Shown here: piece by piece, positions 43,901 through 56,300 of the stretch | Layout: each line of letters opens with the position of its first letter | Numbering within the stretch: position 1 is the stretch's first letter | Source: Atopsyche davidsoni | Lineage: Eukaryota > Arthropoda > Insecta > Trichoptera > Hydrobiosidae | DNA length: 64,000 bases | Direction: 5' to 3' | NCBI GenBank assembly: GCA_022113835.1 | Contig: JAILWY010000001.1 | Span: forward strand, 8,680,001-8,744,000 | The notes under the pieces: generated by a model | The model's database searches: none | The model's input: only the letters and a program-made list of their open reading frames with translations | Told to the model about the DNA's origin: nothing | Translations under genes and position numbers: made by a program

Positions 43901-46900
43901 TTCTTGTCTACTGCGTTGTTTTTTTTTTTTTCACTATCACAAGTATTAATTGCATAACACATTCTAAAACTCGATAAGGATTATGAGATAGCAAGGATGA
44001 CAGCAATAATACAACTTGCAAACAAAAATAATTACAACTAATATTAGTTTTATTGTAACATTAAATGGTCATAAAATTATGATTTACTCATCTCATGTTT
44101 TTTTTCAGCTATTATTGTGGTACTATTGATATTACTAGGGATAATTGCTCTTTGTCGTTTTTATAAAATAATGAAATCAAAATTCTTCACTGAAAAGTCT
44201 GATATTGCAACGGAAAAAGCTCCAGAAAGAAAAAGAGTAAAATCATTGGACACGTTCCGCGGGTAAGTCAGATAAAACACAACCTTTGAAAATTTATACA
44301 AAATGATAGCTGTATTTTTTGCCTGAAGTACATTTTTTTAAATTAATTGAGTTTTAAATTTAAATAATGTAGTTTGAGCCCTCAAACGGGTATGCTTAAT
44401 ATTAGTACAATTATACTATTCGAGTCGACGCCATTACCTGTTCATCCTTTGTAGTTCACATTAATCATCGATGGAGAACCCTCGATTTGTATTAAAATGT
44501 GTTATTAACATAAACTTCTTTTACGACTACAGCATGAGCATCATTCTGATGATATTTGTGAATGATGGCGCCGGCCACTACTGGTGGCTGGAGCACGCCA
44601 CGTGGAACGGCCTGACGGTGGGCGACCTGGTCTTCCCCTGCTTCCTATGGATCATGGGCGTCTGCATCCCCATGTCTGTCAAGTCCATCGTCAAAAGGAA
44701 GGTCCCCAAAATGGATGCTCTGATCAATATATTCAGGGTAAACACTTACTTGACATTACACCTGCAAGTTATGATAAAAAAAATACAAGAAAAAAACTAG
44801 ATCTCAATGTTACATTTTTTATTCTTGAAACAAGTTATCAAACGATTTGTTAGTTTATTATATTTTAGATTTTGTGTGTTTAAAGCGATCCTGTATTCTC
44901 TTCATGATCGGGCTTTCGCTGGGAACTATTTTCGGCCCGACGTTTGAGAAAATTCGGATTTTTGGAGTCTTGCAGAGGTTCGGAGTGTCTTACTGGGTGG
45001 TGGCATCCATTTCAGTAATACTTGCTAAAAGGCAAGAAACCGATGTTATAGAGGTGAGAAATTTATCAACCAACTAGTAGCATATTCTTACATTTGATAA
45101 AATCATAGAATATGAATTTTAGTTTCTTTTACGTTAAAAAAATATTTTTAAACTATGTTCATGTTGATAGTAGTGCAAAATAAAAATAAATATTTTCGCA
45201 TAATTCAAAAATCAAACATGACGTAATTGAAAGTTACGTATAATTATTATGAAATATTTAATAATCCGGCTTTATAAGTTATACACAGGTGGGCTACGAA
45301 TCCGCACCCCTTAGCTATCACGCCCTGGCACCGTAATTTTTTCGACTATCTTAGTTTTATAATTGAGCAATGTAGAAATTTGGTGATGGTTCGAATAGAT
45401 AACTGCGTTAGGCTGTGATAGCTAAAAGTTGTAGGTTCGAATACCACACGTGTTTTGAAAAAAGTTATGGAGGATTTTCTTGTCACTTCTCGAATGGATC
45501 CGTTACATAAAATTGTAGGTGTAATTGAAAGTATCCAAAGGAGAGAGAACGTACGATAGCAAGGCCACTTGTGGCTATGGTTTCAGTCCTCAATCACTGC
45601 AGCTGAAAAACTCGTTGTTTTCAAGATATGCGACTGATTTATATTTCATGAGTTTCAGAGCAAATTCCGGGTAATGTTCAAAGACATAATAGAGCTTGGA
45701 CCGCAGTGGCTGATTATGATCTCCATCACCATTATTCACCTCATCGTCACGTTCTGCGCTTCTGCGCCGGGCTGCCCCACGTATGTAACAACAATGCATT
45801 TTCAATAATGCCTACCAAGGGTTAACAGTTTGATCCCGAATATAATTTAAATATTTTTGACTGATTTAATGTAAACATTAAAACAATCAAGTAAGATAAA
45901 CCCTCTAGTAACCACTATTTTCTGTTGTAATTTCTTGGAAAAAAACAAGCTAAGATCTTTCATTAGTAATATACTATATTCAGACAAACGAGTGGCTATG
46001 GACCATGAGTGGAAATAAAAAGCAAGTTTGTGGAAAAAAATTGGAAACCTGTAACGTTATTTAAAAAAATTGTCTACAGATAACAAACGTATGATATCAC
46101 TGTCGAAATAACACGAGACTACTGATTTTCATAATTTGTTGATATATATGCTTTCTTTAAGTGGATATCTCGGGCCTGGTGGAATGCAAGATAACTATGC
46201 CTACAAGAACTGTGTGGGCGGCATCACCAAGTACGTGGACCTGGTCGTCATGGGGGATAGCCACATCTTTCAGTTCCCCACAGCCAAGTTGGTGTATTTA
46301 TCAGGATCCTTTGATCCTGAAGGCATTTTCGGTAAATTAATTAAATTGATTATATATTATGAAAAATATACAAAAATCTCAATTTTAAAATTTATCTGCT
46401 TAAAAATTTATTATTTCTGTCTCTGTGTGTAATAAGTAGGGAATCATATTCATGGTCGCTGTTAATATTCTATATAAGTATATTTATTTTAATTTGTTCG
46501 CATACAAATACAAAATCGTACATTATTTAAAATAACTTTTAAATCATTAAAATACCAAATTATTGTTTTCGATTTTTATAAAAGTTGGCATCTTTATATT
46601 TTTTCATACAATATAATTTATATTTCATTCACTAGGATAACATTTTCATTAAAACTGGCTACTCATCCTTCAACAGTTGTATCAGATTGCTGATATTATC
46701 TTTCATCAATTTATTTGAATAACTTCGGGAAACATTAACAGAAGAAGACACGCAGGTTAATCGGCTATAGAGTAGGTCAAACATAGAAAAATATATTGCA
46801 AATATCGTGATACGAGATGTTATTATTTTTCTCGGATATACAAAATATCAATGATTCACCATAAATAATAATGCAAATGTGTTATGGAAGTAGTTATGTC

Positions 46901-48333
46901 AACCATATATGCATAAATGCACTGATGACCTATTTTAGGTAATATAATATAAAAATTCTCCAAGTGAAATGACGGTAGAAATTCTCGGGTAAGAATCTTA
47001 TCAATTGACCTGCTATCTCTGATTATCGAGGCTGTATGGCAAATCTAAATGAATTTCCGTTTATGAGCGTTTAAAAAATTATAGATAGTTGAGTGCCAGA
47101 CCGAAAACCATTATGAAGTCTTTTCAAAAGTTATCGTAACACTGAGGAAATAAAGAGTTTGATAGAGTATAATTTGAAAATATTTATTTTTACGCTGATT
47201 AAATGGAAGGACGAAGTGAAGAAATCCTCTATTTCTTGCAGGTTGCTTGTTGTCCATCGTCCACGTGTTCTTCGGAGTCCAGGCCGGAAATACCTTACTG
47301 CACCACAAGAAGTGGAAACCTTTACTCATTCGCTGGGGAGCCTGGGCGCTGGCCACCGGAGTACTAGGAGCGGCCCTTTGTGGGGGTTCGAAGGAGGATG
47401 GAGTCATCCCTATCAACAAAAACCTCTGGTAATATATACAATACTTTATAATGTAGCTAATTTATGTTTTATTGTAACATATTTGTTATCGAGTCAAGAA
47501 TAAAGCAGTAAGATGTAGAACATTGATAAAATACCGATAAAACAAACAATCTTAGGTGCAGAAAACACTTGTCGCTATCTAAATGCAAAATTAATATGCT
47601 ACCTGTTTTAATCTATAAATTATACAACATTCAATATTTTAAATAGTTGTCAATAAAACAATAACTTCACACGCAGCGACACAAATGCTTTAAGGACAAC
47701 AGTATCTGAAATATAACTTTCGATTTATCGGAATACCTTTTCTTAAAATGTCTAGCATATAACTTTAGCAGAGTCATACTAAAATGAGTGGGTCTGTCTG
47801 TAGCAGGACATGCGTTAGTTCGCATATTTCTTTTCCCACCACAGAGATCCGAGACGAAGAATTTTATTTTATTTTCATATTCAACCACACGAAAAACCTT
47901 AACATCAAGATAGACATATAACAACTTACCATCAAGAATTTGTTATTTCCAAATCGTGGAATTCACATAAAAAAGGTCAAATAAAAAAAATCGTATATTT
48001 CCCTAGTTACTATATATTTTTTTCTGAAACGCTTTCAGGTCTCTCTCCTTCGTACTGGTGACCAGTTGCTTTGCCTTTATAATCCTGTCCATCTGCTACG
48101 TTCTGGTGGACGTCACAGGCTGGTGGAATGGCTCTCCATTCATCGAGCCGGGGATGAACTCCATCATCATGTACGTGGGGCACAGCATCTGCTACTCCAT
48201 ATTCCCCTTTCACTGGTCCGTCAAGGAAATGCGCACTCACTTCATCTTCCTCGTGGAGTCAATATGGGGAACTGTACTTTGGATAGTCATAGCTTGTGTT
48301 CTAAAGAAAAAGAAAATATTCTATACTATCTAA
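40956..48333 (+). CDS. HGSNAT: Heparan-alpha-glucosaminide N-acetyltransferase
   Basis: Lysosomal multipass enzyme that moves acetyl from cytosolic acetyl-CoA to the terminal glucosamine of heparan sulfate during its breakdown. Ten coding exons: 40956-41093, 43372-43496, 43602-43720, 44109-44262, 44533-44737, 44886-45053, 45659-45780, 46162-46331, 47242-47428, 48039-48333; phases join to give 560 residues. Residues 1-125 form the luminal part with paired cysteines and sequons; a membrane span (IIVVLLILLGIIALC) then leads to SLDTFRG and the diagnostic LEHATWNGLTVGDLVFP, whose histidine is about residue 200. Later motifs include FGVLQRFGV, GYLGPGGMQDN and IPINKNLW. No clear N-terminal signal peptide is seen in the start exon, so an upstream coding exon is possible. 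Exons 5-10 are much more GC-rich than exons 2-4. AATAAA at 48338 almost abuts the stop. Confidence 0.93.
45290..45448. repeat. Inverted pair of tRNA-like (SINE-type) modules
   Basis: On plus, 45401-45448 contains TGTGATAGCTAA, eight bases, then GGTTCGAAT, like a tRNA 3' half with a B-box. On minus, 45333-45290 contains CGTGATAGCTAA, seven bases, then GGATTCG with the same spacing. The two face each other across about 70 bp in HGSNAT intron 6. They are decayed tRNA-derived repeat pieces, not functional tRNAs. Confidence 0.4.
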
Positions 48334-49248
48334 AAAAAATAAAAAATTAACAGCAGTTTACACATAAACTATACGTAATTAAATTATACATTTTAAAATA
48401 TATCAGTTAGAACTACAAACTCAACACACTTCAAAATATATTTTTTAAGAGATTTACGTAATTATAATTTTCCATAAAGGAAATCGAATTTATTGGATGC
48501 TTAAAACAAAACAAAAAGAAAATTAAAACTATTAACCAAGTACATTTTGAAACGAGTAGTAACAATGTTTTTTTCCCTACATATTTAATGTAAAAAATAT
48601 ACCTTATACATATATTTTTAGCGATGTTGTGTAACAATAACTAATACTCATCAAAAAAAATTCTGCTGTAAAATTTATACTTAGAATAAAAAATAAACAT
48701 ATCACTGAAAAAATAGTGACATCATTGCCTTAATTTATAAGAATACACTACTCATAGATATAACCCCTTTATATGTTTTTTTGTAATGAATAATCATTGT
48801 ATATATAATAATAGTCCTATCAACCTTTATACAAATTTTAATTAAACAATAAAATATACGAACATTTTATATGTTTTAAATAAATGTCACTAATGTTTTG
48901 GATTGTTTAATATATTTAACGAGAGCAAATAATTAGCAGGTGCATATTCAATTTTAATAATTTGTCGCCCGAAGCTCCGAAGCGTGACATTGCTTTCTTT
49001 TTTTATGTGATAACTCTTGTCAACCGGTATTTTGTATTACCATGCATTAAAAAAAATATTTTTCGCTTGTTGATATGAGGAAAGGATCCCGGAAGGTAAT
49101 AATTACAAATAAAACAAGTTTTACACTGTACTAGTAGTACTTTTTTTGTGTATGTAGAATGACAAATAAATAAAAGGAGTTACATTGTTAATATTATGTA
49201 AATAGTTTTCAAAAGGTAACATTCATCAATTTATTATAGTAAGGTACA
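48334..49248. other. Convergent intergenic region
   Basis: About 0.9 kb between the 3' ends of HGSNAT (+) and the cysteine-rich gene (-). It is AT-rich with several AATAAA strings on both strands; no coding sequence or TE recognised. Confidence 0.5.
49230..49235 (-). terminator. Candidate poly(A) signal of the cysteine-rich gene
   Basis: AATAAA on the minus strand about 15 nt beyond the stop codon, implying a very short 3' UTR. Confidence 0.45.
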
Positions 49249-51214
49249 TTATGGACACTCGTTACTGAGCCAGTTGGCCTGCGTCAGTACAGCGTCGGAG
49301 GAGCAGTACGTGGAGGAGACAGCCGTGGTGGAGGGGAAGACCACGACCCGTAGCGTGCCGTCTGGAGCTATCTGGAGGGTATTGTAGAGCGACACCTGCG
49401 ACTGCGTCTTCAGACCGTTAATCACCAAGATCCCGGGAAGCTGTGGCTCTCCGGTGATGGGATTGTAGGTGTTGCATCTCGCCTTGGCCAATACGCAGCT
49501 GGTTATATTGGAGAAGTAGCGAACGTTATCGGCGTCGATTGACACGTTTACGGGGCTCAGAGCGCGCACCTCCCTCGCACAAGCCACTATCTGTACAAAC
49601 ATTGGTAACTATAATTTAAATAAAAATTAAACAACAAAATAAAAATATTAAAATACGTTTAAAACAAGAAATAATCAAACATTCAATCTATTCTGTACTG
49701 TGGTGGTAAATGGCTCAAGCCGATGGTCGCGCGGCCACTAGATACCACATGTACCTTCATTACATCTGAATTTGCAGGTAAATGTTGAAATCAATATATA
49801 ATAGGTACATAAATCGGTTGAAATGGTACCACATTATTTGCGTTGATTCTTCTCAAGCACCTGACAAACTCGCAGTACCCGTTGATGCACTGCCCGTTGA
49901 TCGGCACAAAGCCTCCAGTGTTGGAAACTGTGGTCTGGAATACAAATTATTCCCTGAAGTTAAGTGTTTAATCTCATAAATAAAACATTCTACCTGCAGA
50001 ATGTGTTATTGACTCACCGCCAGTCTTGCTGAGCAGGCGGCGTAGGGAGTTCCCGTGAAGTACATCGTGGCGCAGGCACTCAAGGAGGCGAGCTGATTGA
50101 TACCCTAAAAAACAACATGGAAGCTATAATACATATCTTTTACGTGAAACGCAAAGCAATTTGGCAAACTAAATCTACACTGACTGTGAATTAATAACGT
50201 CATTCATCGATTTTTATTTTACGTCAATACAGCCTCGACATCTTAACATCTATTAACCCACTGAGTGTTATTACGTCATTCATGTATGTTTGTATATATT
50301 TGGCTTGGTAAATGATTCTGCATAAGTAAACCAGAGATTGTGATGATTTTTGTATTAAAAGTTCAACCTGCGGTAATGATGCATATCGAATGAAGCAGCC
50401 GTAACAACCATCTCTTGCAGTTGTGTTGGCCGCTTGTGCCGTGCTGCATACAACGTTCAACAGTGTCAGCAATCTTGCACTTAAATAAAAAATATACTAT
50501 TATCTTCGGTAACGCTAAATTCAATCGTCATTTTTATTTAATTATTAAACATAGCAGTAGCTTTACAAGTTATCGCAAAAAAAAAAAATCTGACAACAGC
50601 TTTTACAGCAAGACAATAACTTTTTATGTTACTCCCGTGATTTTATCAAAATAAATAATTTTATTTAGTAGCATGCGTTAAGATTATTTTTTAAACGTAT
50701 TTTTAAAAGATTTGAAACCTATAATAACATCGTGAGTAGATTGTGTTCAGCTATATGGGTGAAAATATCTAAGTAAGTTGTTAAAAAAATAAATTTCTCG
50801 AGTGTTATACTATGTTGAGGTACTATCGATCTTCTCCCAACTCTTACAGTGGAACCATTTTCAAGAAATGAAAACGGCTCCAGTACGGAAGCCGAAACGT
50901 CGGAAGACGTTGAAGACGTAAAAATAAATTTAGTCTGAAAATATCATCAGATACGTCGATTCAATTTATTTGTTACCTATTTGCTGCACACGTGTTCGCC
51001 AGTCCATACGTCCAATTAAACAGAGAGTCTCTGAATCCCTTAACATTTAAGAAACCTTTTGAAGAATAAGTTACCTATGGAAAAATAATTTGTTAAATTT
51101 AATTCATTTTTGTAATAATTGAACACATTTTGATATATGAAATATGCGCCTTACCGTATTATAGAGAAATAAAATGAGTACAATAGATATCACACCACTG
51201 CGCAAAACCGACAT
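49249..51214 (-). CDS. Secreted cysteine-rich protein, unknown family
   Basis: Six exons on the minus strand: 51214-51155, 51074-50977, 50479-50368, 50104-50018, 49934-49866, 49590-49249; phases join to give 255 residues. The first exon encodes a signal peptide (MSVLRSGVISIVLILFLYNT). The mature part has about 13 cysteines and four N-glycosylation sequons (NWT, NTT, NVS, NIT), with segments such as ARDGCYGCFIRYASLP, GINQLASLSACATMYF and INGQCINGYCEF. The cysteine spacing suggests a disulfide-stabilised extracellular fold; no transmembrane segment follows the signal. The intron-5 donor was chosen as TTT|GTCAGG because the alternative four bases on would create an in-frame stop. I do not recognise the family. 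A TATA-like box precedes the start on the same strand and a poly(A) signal follows closely, which supports a compact gene. Confidence 0.8.
50865..50893 (+). repeat. Penelope-like terminal motif remnant
   Basis: ACGGCTCC, a short loop, then GGAAGCCGAAACGTCGG forms a short stem followed by GAAAC. This resembles the stem II plus GAAA portion of the hammerhead-like motif in Penelope-type elements; the CUGANGA part is degenerate (AATGAAAA). It sits in intron 2 of the cysteine-rich gene. Tandem GAAGACGT units follow. Confidence 0.3.
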
Positions 51215-51265
51215 ATTCCATCGGGAGAAAATACATTACTAATAGAAAAATACTTTCATTTTCCG

Positions 51266-51272
51266 TTATATA
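51266..51272 (-). promoter_or_regulatory. Candidate TATA box for the cysteine-rich secreted gene
   Basis: TATATAA on the minus strand lies about 52 nt before the ATG at 51214, which allows a start site about 30 nt downstream and a leader of roughly 25 nt. A second TATA-like string is close by. Confidence 0.4.
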
Positions 51273-52589
51273 GGCTATATAAATACTTTTCTCTAATAAT
51301 GTAGCTGTGACAGTGGCTATTCATGCTACCGGTTAAACATCATCACTCATGTCCAGGTGTGTTGAATATTACGCAATGAATCAGTCTATAGCTTTCTAGC
51401 ATTAAAAAAAACAATACTAAAAGTTTTGCGAAATAGCATAGAATACAATATATAAAAAATATCATGATGCGAATATATAGTAATGATAACTTCACTGGAA
51501 AAACAGCTATTTTTATTTTATTTATTGAATGATTCGTTAGGACATGCTTGTAATTTATGCAAGTAAGCAATAAAGTACCGAATACCTAAAGTATCACTTA
51601 CTCCACTTAATTTTATACTAAAATTACATAATTATGTTTTCTCTAAAAAAAATATTTTCAATGTATTTTAACATATAATTTTCATGAATGTTTACTATCG
51701 CTGGAGCTCATGAAGGAAGTTAGTATAAAAATATTCACACTCTGTTGGCGACAAATTTGGTGTTCATGTAATTATAAATATTTTTCTATTTTTTATTACT
51801 ACAATATACTAACTGTATACACACAAAAAAATGTCAATACGACTGCAACAGAATGCACGTTTTTATGTATCTGATCACAACCACCTGTAAACATCTGAAA
51901 AAAAATTCAATCCTATCAATGCAAACTAGGTAAAAGTACACCATTATGTAATTTTAGTAAAATTTCGTTTGGTCATTATCTGGATAATAATGACATCTAA
52001 TAAATATCAAATTATTACACATGTGCTTATCTAAAATAAAACATCTATACGTAATCAAATATCAACATATAAATGTAATTATAACTATTGTCAATTACTT
52101 CTTACTTTCTGATTTCTATTGTACATCTTTCATGACATAATAGAGTTCCAATATATTATATATATACTAATTAATAAACGTTTAAACATAAAAAGTAGTG
52201 ATACTTTTAGACGCTTGTCCAATAAATAAATATTTAAATTAATACAAAGTGTTGACGAAAATAAATAATTTAAAATTGGTTAAACCTATCGAAAGAGAAG
52301 AGACAAATAATTTAAAAAATAAATATGTACTATTATATATAATATATGAGGACGTAAATTTTAAATTTTGTCTTTCTTGAACATATATCGATTATAAATA
52401 TTCAAGTTAAGTTTTTTCTAAGATTCAAAGCTCTGTTTATTAAATGATAGGCTCGACTCTTTAAGTAGATAAAATTGAGTACAAAGTTGCTAAGATTTAG
52501 GAATAGATAAGAAGGTAAATTAATAATATTATTGTGGTTTTTTTAAAATTAAATTGTAAAACTAATTTACATTTTAATCTTTTATTCGA

Positions 52590-53075
52590 GTGCCTCTCCT
52601 CAGAGGAGGCTGATGACAACTTTACTGAACACATATTTATCCTGGGCCAGTCTTACTAATTCGGCTGTAGGTACCTACTTCTGACTTCCAGCCACTGGCG
52701 TAAACTCCGCATCTACGTATGTTTCCTCTTTCCAATGACCCTTTATCCTTTAATTTTTCTTTGGAAAATTTGCTGTTGGATGCTATGTTTATTGTTTCGA
52801 AAAATATGTCTAAATAAGGATAGTCCTCTTTCTTTAGATTCTTCTATAGAGCCACATTTCAAACGCCTCGGTTTTTCGCATTGTAGCTGTTTCAAGTGTC
52901 CAAGCTTCGACCTCACAAAGAAAAACTGAGACAACATAATATGTTATGTCTCTTTCTTCAAACTGTCTCGATTCTCACTCAGGAATTCATTTCCTATTCA
53001 GCCATGTGCCTAAATAACTTTTTCACCCTCTCCAATATTTTGTGCTCAATGCTGATTTAGAAGTCGTCAGTCAAC
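52590..53075 (-). mobile_element. LINE (non-LTR retrotransposon) ORF2 3'-end fragment
   Basis: On the minus strand, beginning about 52911, a decayed frame reads VEAWTLETATMRKTEAFEMW then LYRRI, the signature downstream of the reverse transcriptase in several insect LINE groups. The fragment ends with LAQDKYVFSKVVISLL and a TGA (52602-52600). A short tail GGAGAGGCAC follows and recurs at 63885-63898. Frameshifts and stops break the rest. It is heavily 5'-truncated and dead. Confidence 0.7.
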
Positions 53076-53346
53076 TTTCTACTGACAGTAATTAATTTAA
53101 TTTATTTTCTAATTTAAATACAATATAATTTGAATAAAAATAATAATCTAAAGCACATATATTTTTATTAAATCACATATAGTTCTTATTTTCAATAATG
53201 GCAACTATTGGGTTTATCTGTCAAACGCCAACGTCAAATTGAAATTGTCGGGTATCTGCGTGCTCTTATCAAAACAATGATTTAGCAGCGCATTTGTGAT
53301 AGTTAGTGTATGGTGTGTCCGTATTATTGTATTTAAGCATATTAAA

Positions 53347-56300
53347 ATGCCGTCGGTTATAGATACAGATATTCCCAAATTCGGGGCATGTACATTCTTT
53401 GCTCGAGTACATCCTAGTGAAACTTGCGGTAGTAACGGACTTCCTCTAACTCCCAACTCCATAACGATTTTAGGGCGGGCGCAAAGGCTGAAAACTATTG
53501 AACACCCTAATATTTGTATGTATTTGGATGTTATCAGAGGAAAACATGGTAAATAATCATAAATATCTTTGAGTACTCTTAATAATCCTATAATACATTT
53601 TTCATTTGTTACTCTTAATTATTTTCAGAGCGCATTATTGTAGTGTCCGAATATACTGGAAGGCCTTTAACAGAAGTTTCGCCTTCTCTTAAACTGGAAG
53701 ATAAAATAAATGTCATCGGGCAAATAGTAACTGGTTTGCATCGTTTACACAAAGAGGGATTTACTCATAGAAATTTATGTCCTGACAACATACTAATTGA
53801 CTCAAAGAACAATGTAAAGCTCTTTAATTATGGCTTGTATTATATGACTGGGGAAGGCAAGGATGTTGCATTTCCTATTGGGTTGGTTAAATTTTTTTAT
53901 AATAATAATTAGAAATAAAAATTGTACCTAATAGTTTGCTAACAAGTATCAATGTAAGTATGTTGGTTTTTGTTTTAAAATTAAAATCACCGTATCTTTT
54001 TCAGAAAACCTCAATTTTTAAGTCCTGAAGTGATCCTTGGCGGAGGAAGTCAGGCAAGTGATGTATGGAATCTCGGTATAATAATTTTGGATATGTTGAT
54101 TGGACCCCTATGGGCTGGGCTTAAACCAGGACCCGTGCTGAGAAGAATAATGACATTACTTCAAACACCAAATGCGGCTCAAAGAATAGCTCGTGAGCAT
54201 GATTTATTGAGCACTTACCAGGTATGTATAGCATCTTTGATTTGCAACTGGTTTATTTAACATATTTTGAGAATAGACAGTATCTTAATGGTAAACATAT
54301 TCACATTGCTTTTTGTTTTCTAAATATTCACTATGAAATTTTATTTTCTGGCTAAGAATGATTATTAAGAACTACTGTTTCAACCTACTACTTTTGCTAC
54401 CGTTTAAGTTTACTATATACATATAGTTTATAGAATAACAGATGTTTTGTAATACTACAGACACATGTGGATGTAATTAATAAAGTAATATATTGTATAA
54501 ATATTTATTTTACAAAGTATTTTATATTTAAAATATTTAATATATTTGTTTACGGTAATTGTATAATGTGTGCATTTTTATATATTACAGGAATTCCCAG
54601 AAGATTTACGAGATCTGATTGAGTCTTGCCTTAATATAACACCCAGAGAAAGACCTACCATGGAAGATTTATTATCTCACAAATTATTTATTGATGAAAA
54701 GTCTACACAAGAAATAAAAAAGTCCACAGGTCTTTTTGGGTGCCGTATGCCATTGTTGTATCACTGGTGGCAATTGGCTGGAGGAGACATTCAAGCTGAA
54801 CTTAAAAAACAGGGACTTATCAAAAATAGCCCATCAATTTTATCAATGCCCATGTAATATTGTATAAAATACATTATAAAAGTTTATGATAAATATTTAC
54901 AAATTGATGTATTAAATGCATGGATTATCATCTATAGCAAGTATTTTTTTTTCAGAGCCGTATTACTTGACGGAGGCACCATAGGTGGAAGAACATCTGC
55001 TCTTATGGATCGGCGTGTGGCTATATCTGGGATGGATCTGTTGATGACCAGACTCTCACACGTACCTCCTATTGAGTTTTTGCCGTTAGTGAACGATCCT
55101 TCCTCTGAAAGAAGCGAAACTTCAAAATTACCTCGTATTATAAGAGAGAGAGACACAGAATACCAATTTCATAGATTGCTTTTATTCGAGAGATTATTAA
55201 GAGTATGTATATTTAAACAATAAACATTATTCTTATCTTTTTACTGCAATAATTTAAAGATAATTATCAATTACTAATAATTATAACCAGAAATTTGTTG
55301 TTTGTTATAGGGATATCCTTTTACTAGTCCTATTATCAAGAGAGAAGCTGAGATAGATATTCCTCCACAAGTTCGCGGCGAAGTGTGGGCAACCTTGCTA
55401 GACGTTAAAGGAGATATAGAAGAACAATATATGAGAATAGACAAAGAAACGCCCACAGCTACTGATAGACAGGTATTATTATAATGTATATCCCTGAACA
55501 TTTATGTTTTAACACATTTTTTAAAATTTAATTTATTCAAATACTTTTATTTGGTTTCAGATCGAGGTAGATATTCCTCGGTGCCACCAGTATTGCTGGT
55601 TGTTATGTGGTAGTGCTGGTCACAATGGTTTAAGGAGGATTCTTAAAGCGTGGTTACTGAGTAACCCAAACTATGTTTATTGGCAAGGACTTGACTCACT
55701 CACAGCACCATTTTTATACCTTAACTTTAATAACGAAGGTATATATGATAATATTTAATTATTTTTTGTAATGTGCTCTTTGATATTCACATTTGATTAT
55801 ATTACTAAATAATTTGATTCTGTATGTTTTTATAGCCAGAGCTTTCGCCTGTCTCTCTGCATTCGTTCCAAGATACCTACACAAGTTTTTTTTGAAAGAT
55901 AACAGTGCTGTAATTAAAGAATATCTAGCTAAATTTTGGCAATTGACTGCCTTTCATGAACCTAAATTAGCTAACCATCTTCATCAAATAAATTTCGTTC
56001 CAGAGCTGTTTGCCATTCCATGGTTTTTGACAATGTTTTCTCGTAAGTTTTTAAAGTATAATAATTAATGTCAAATCATCACTACTTTTTATTAAATCAA
56101 AAATCTGAGCTCTAATTAAAGTTTTAATTTACTTTTTTTAGATGTCTTTCCACTTCATAAAATTTTACATTTATGGGATGCTTTGTTGGTGGGAGACGGC
56201 TCACTCGCTTTGTACATGGGAGTAGCGATTCTTCGACAATTAAGAGACACACTTCTGTCCTCAGGCTTCAACGAATGCATATTATTGTTTTCTGACCTGC

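Larger units (their letters stand above)
51215..53346. other. Divergent intergenic region with LINE fragment
   Basis: About 2.1 kb between the divergent cysteine-rich gene and TBCK. The first 1.4 kb is AT-rich without recognised features apart from the TATA-like strings near 51270. The region 52590-53075 is a LINE remnant. The final 270 bases presumably hold the TBCK promoter and leader. Confidence 0.5.

Noticed and set aside
45401..45448. Possible intact tRNA gene
   Set aside because: Only a 3'-half-like segment is present; no acceptor or D arm, and T-stem pairing is poor.
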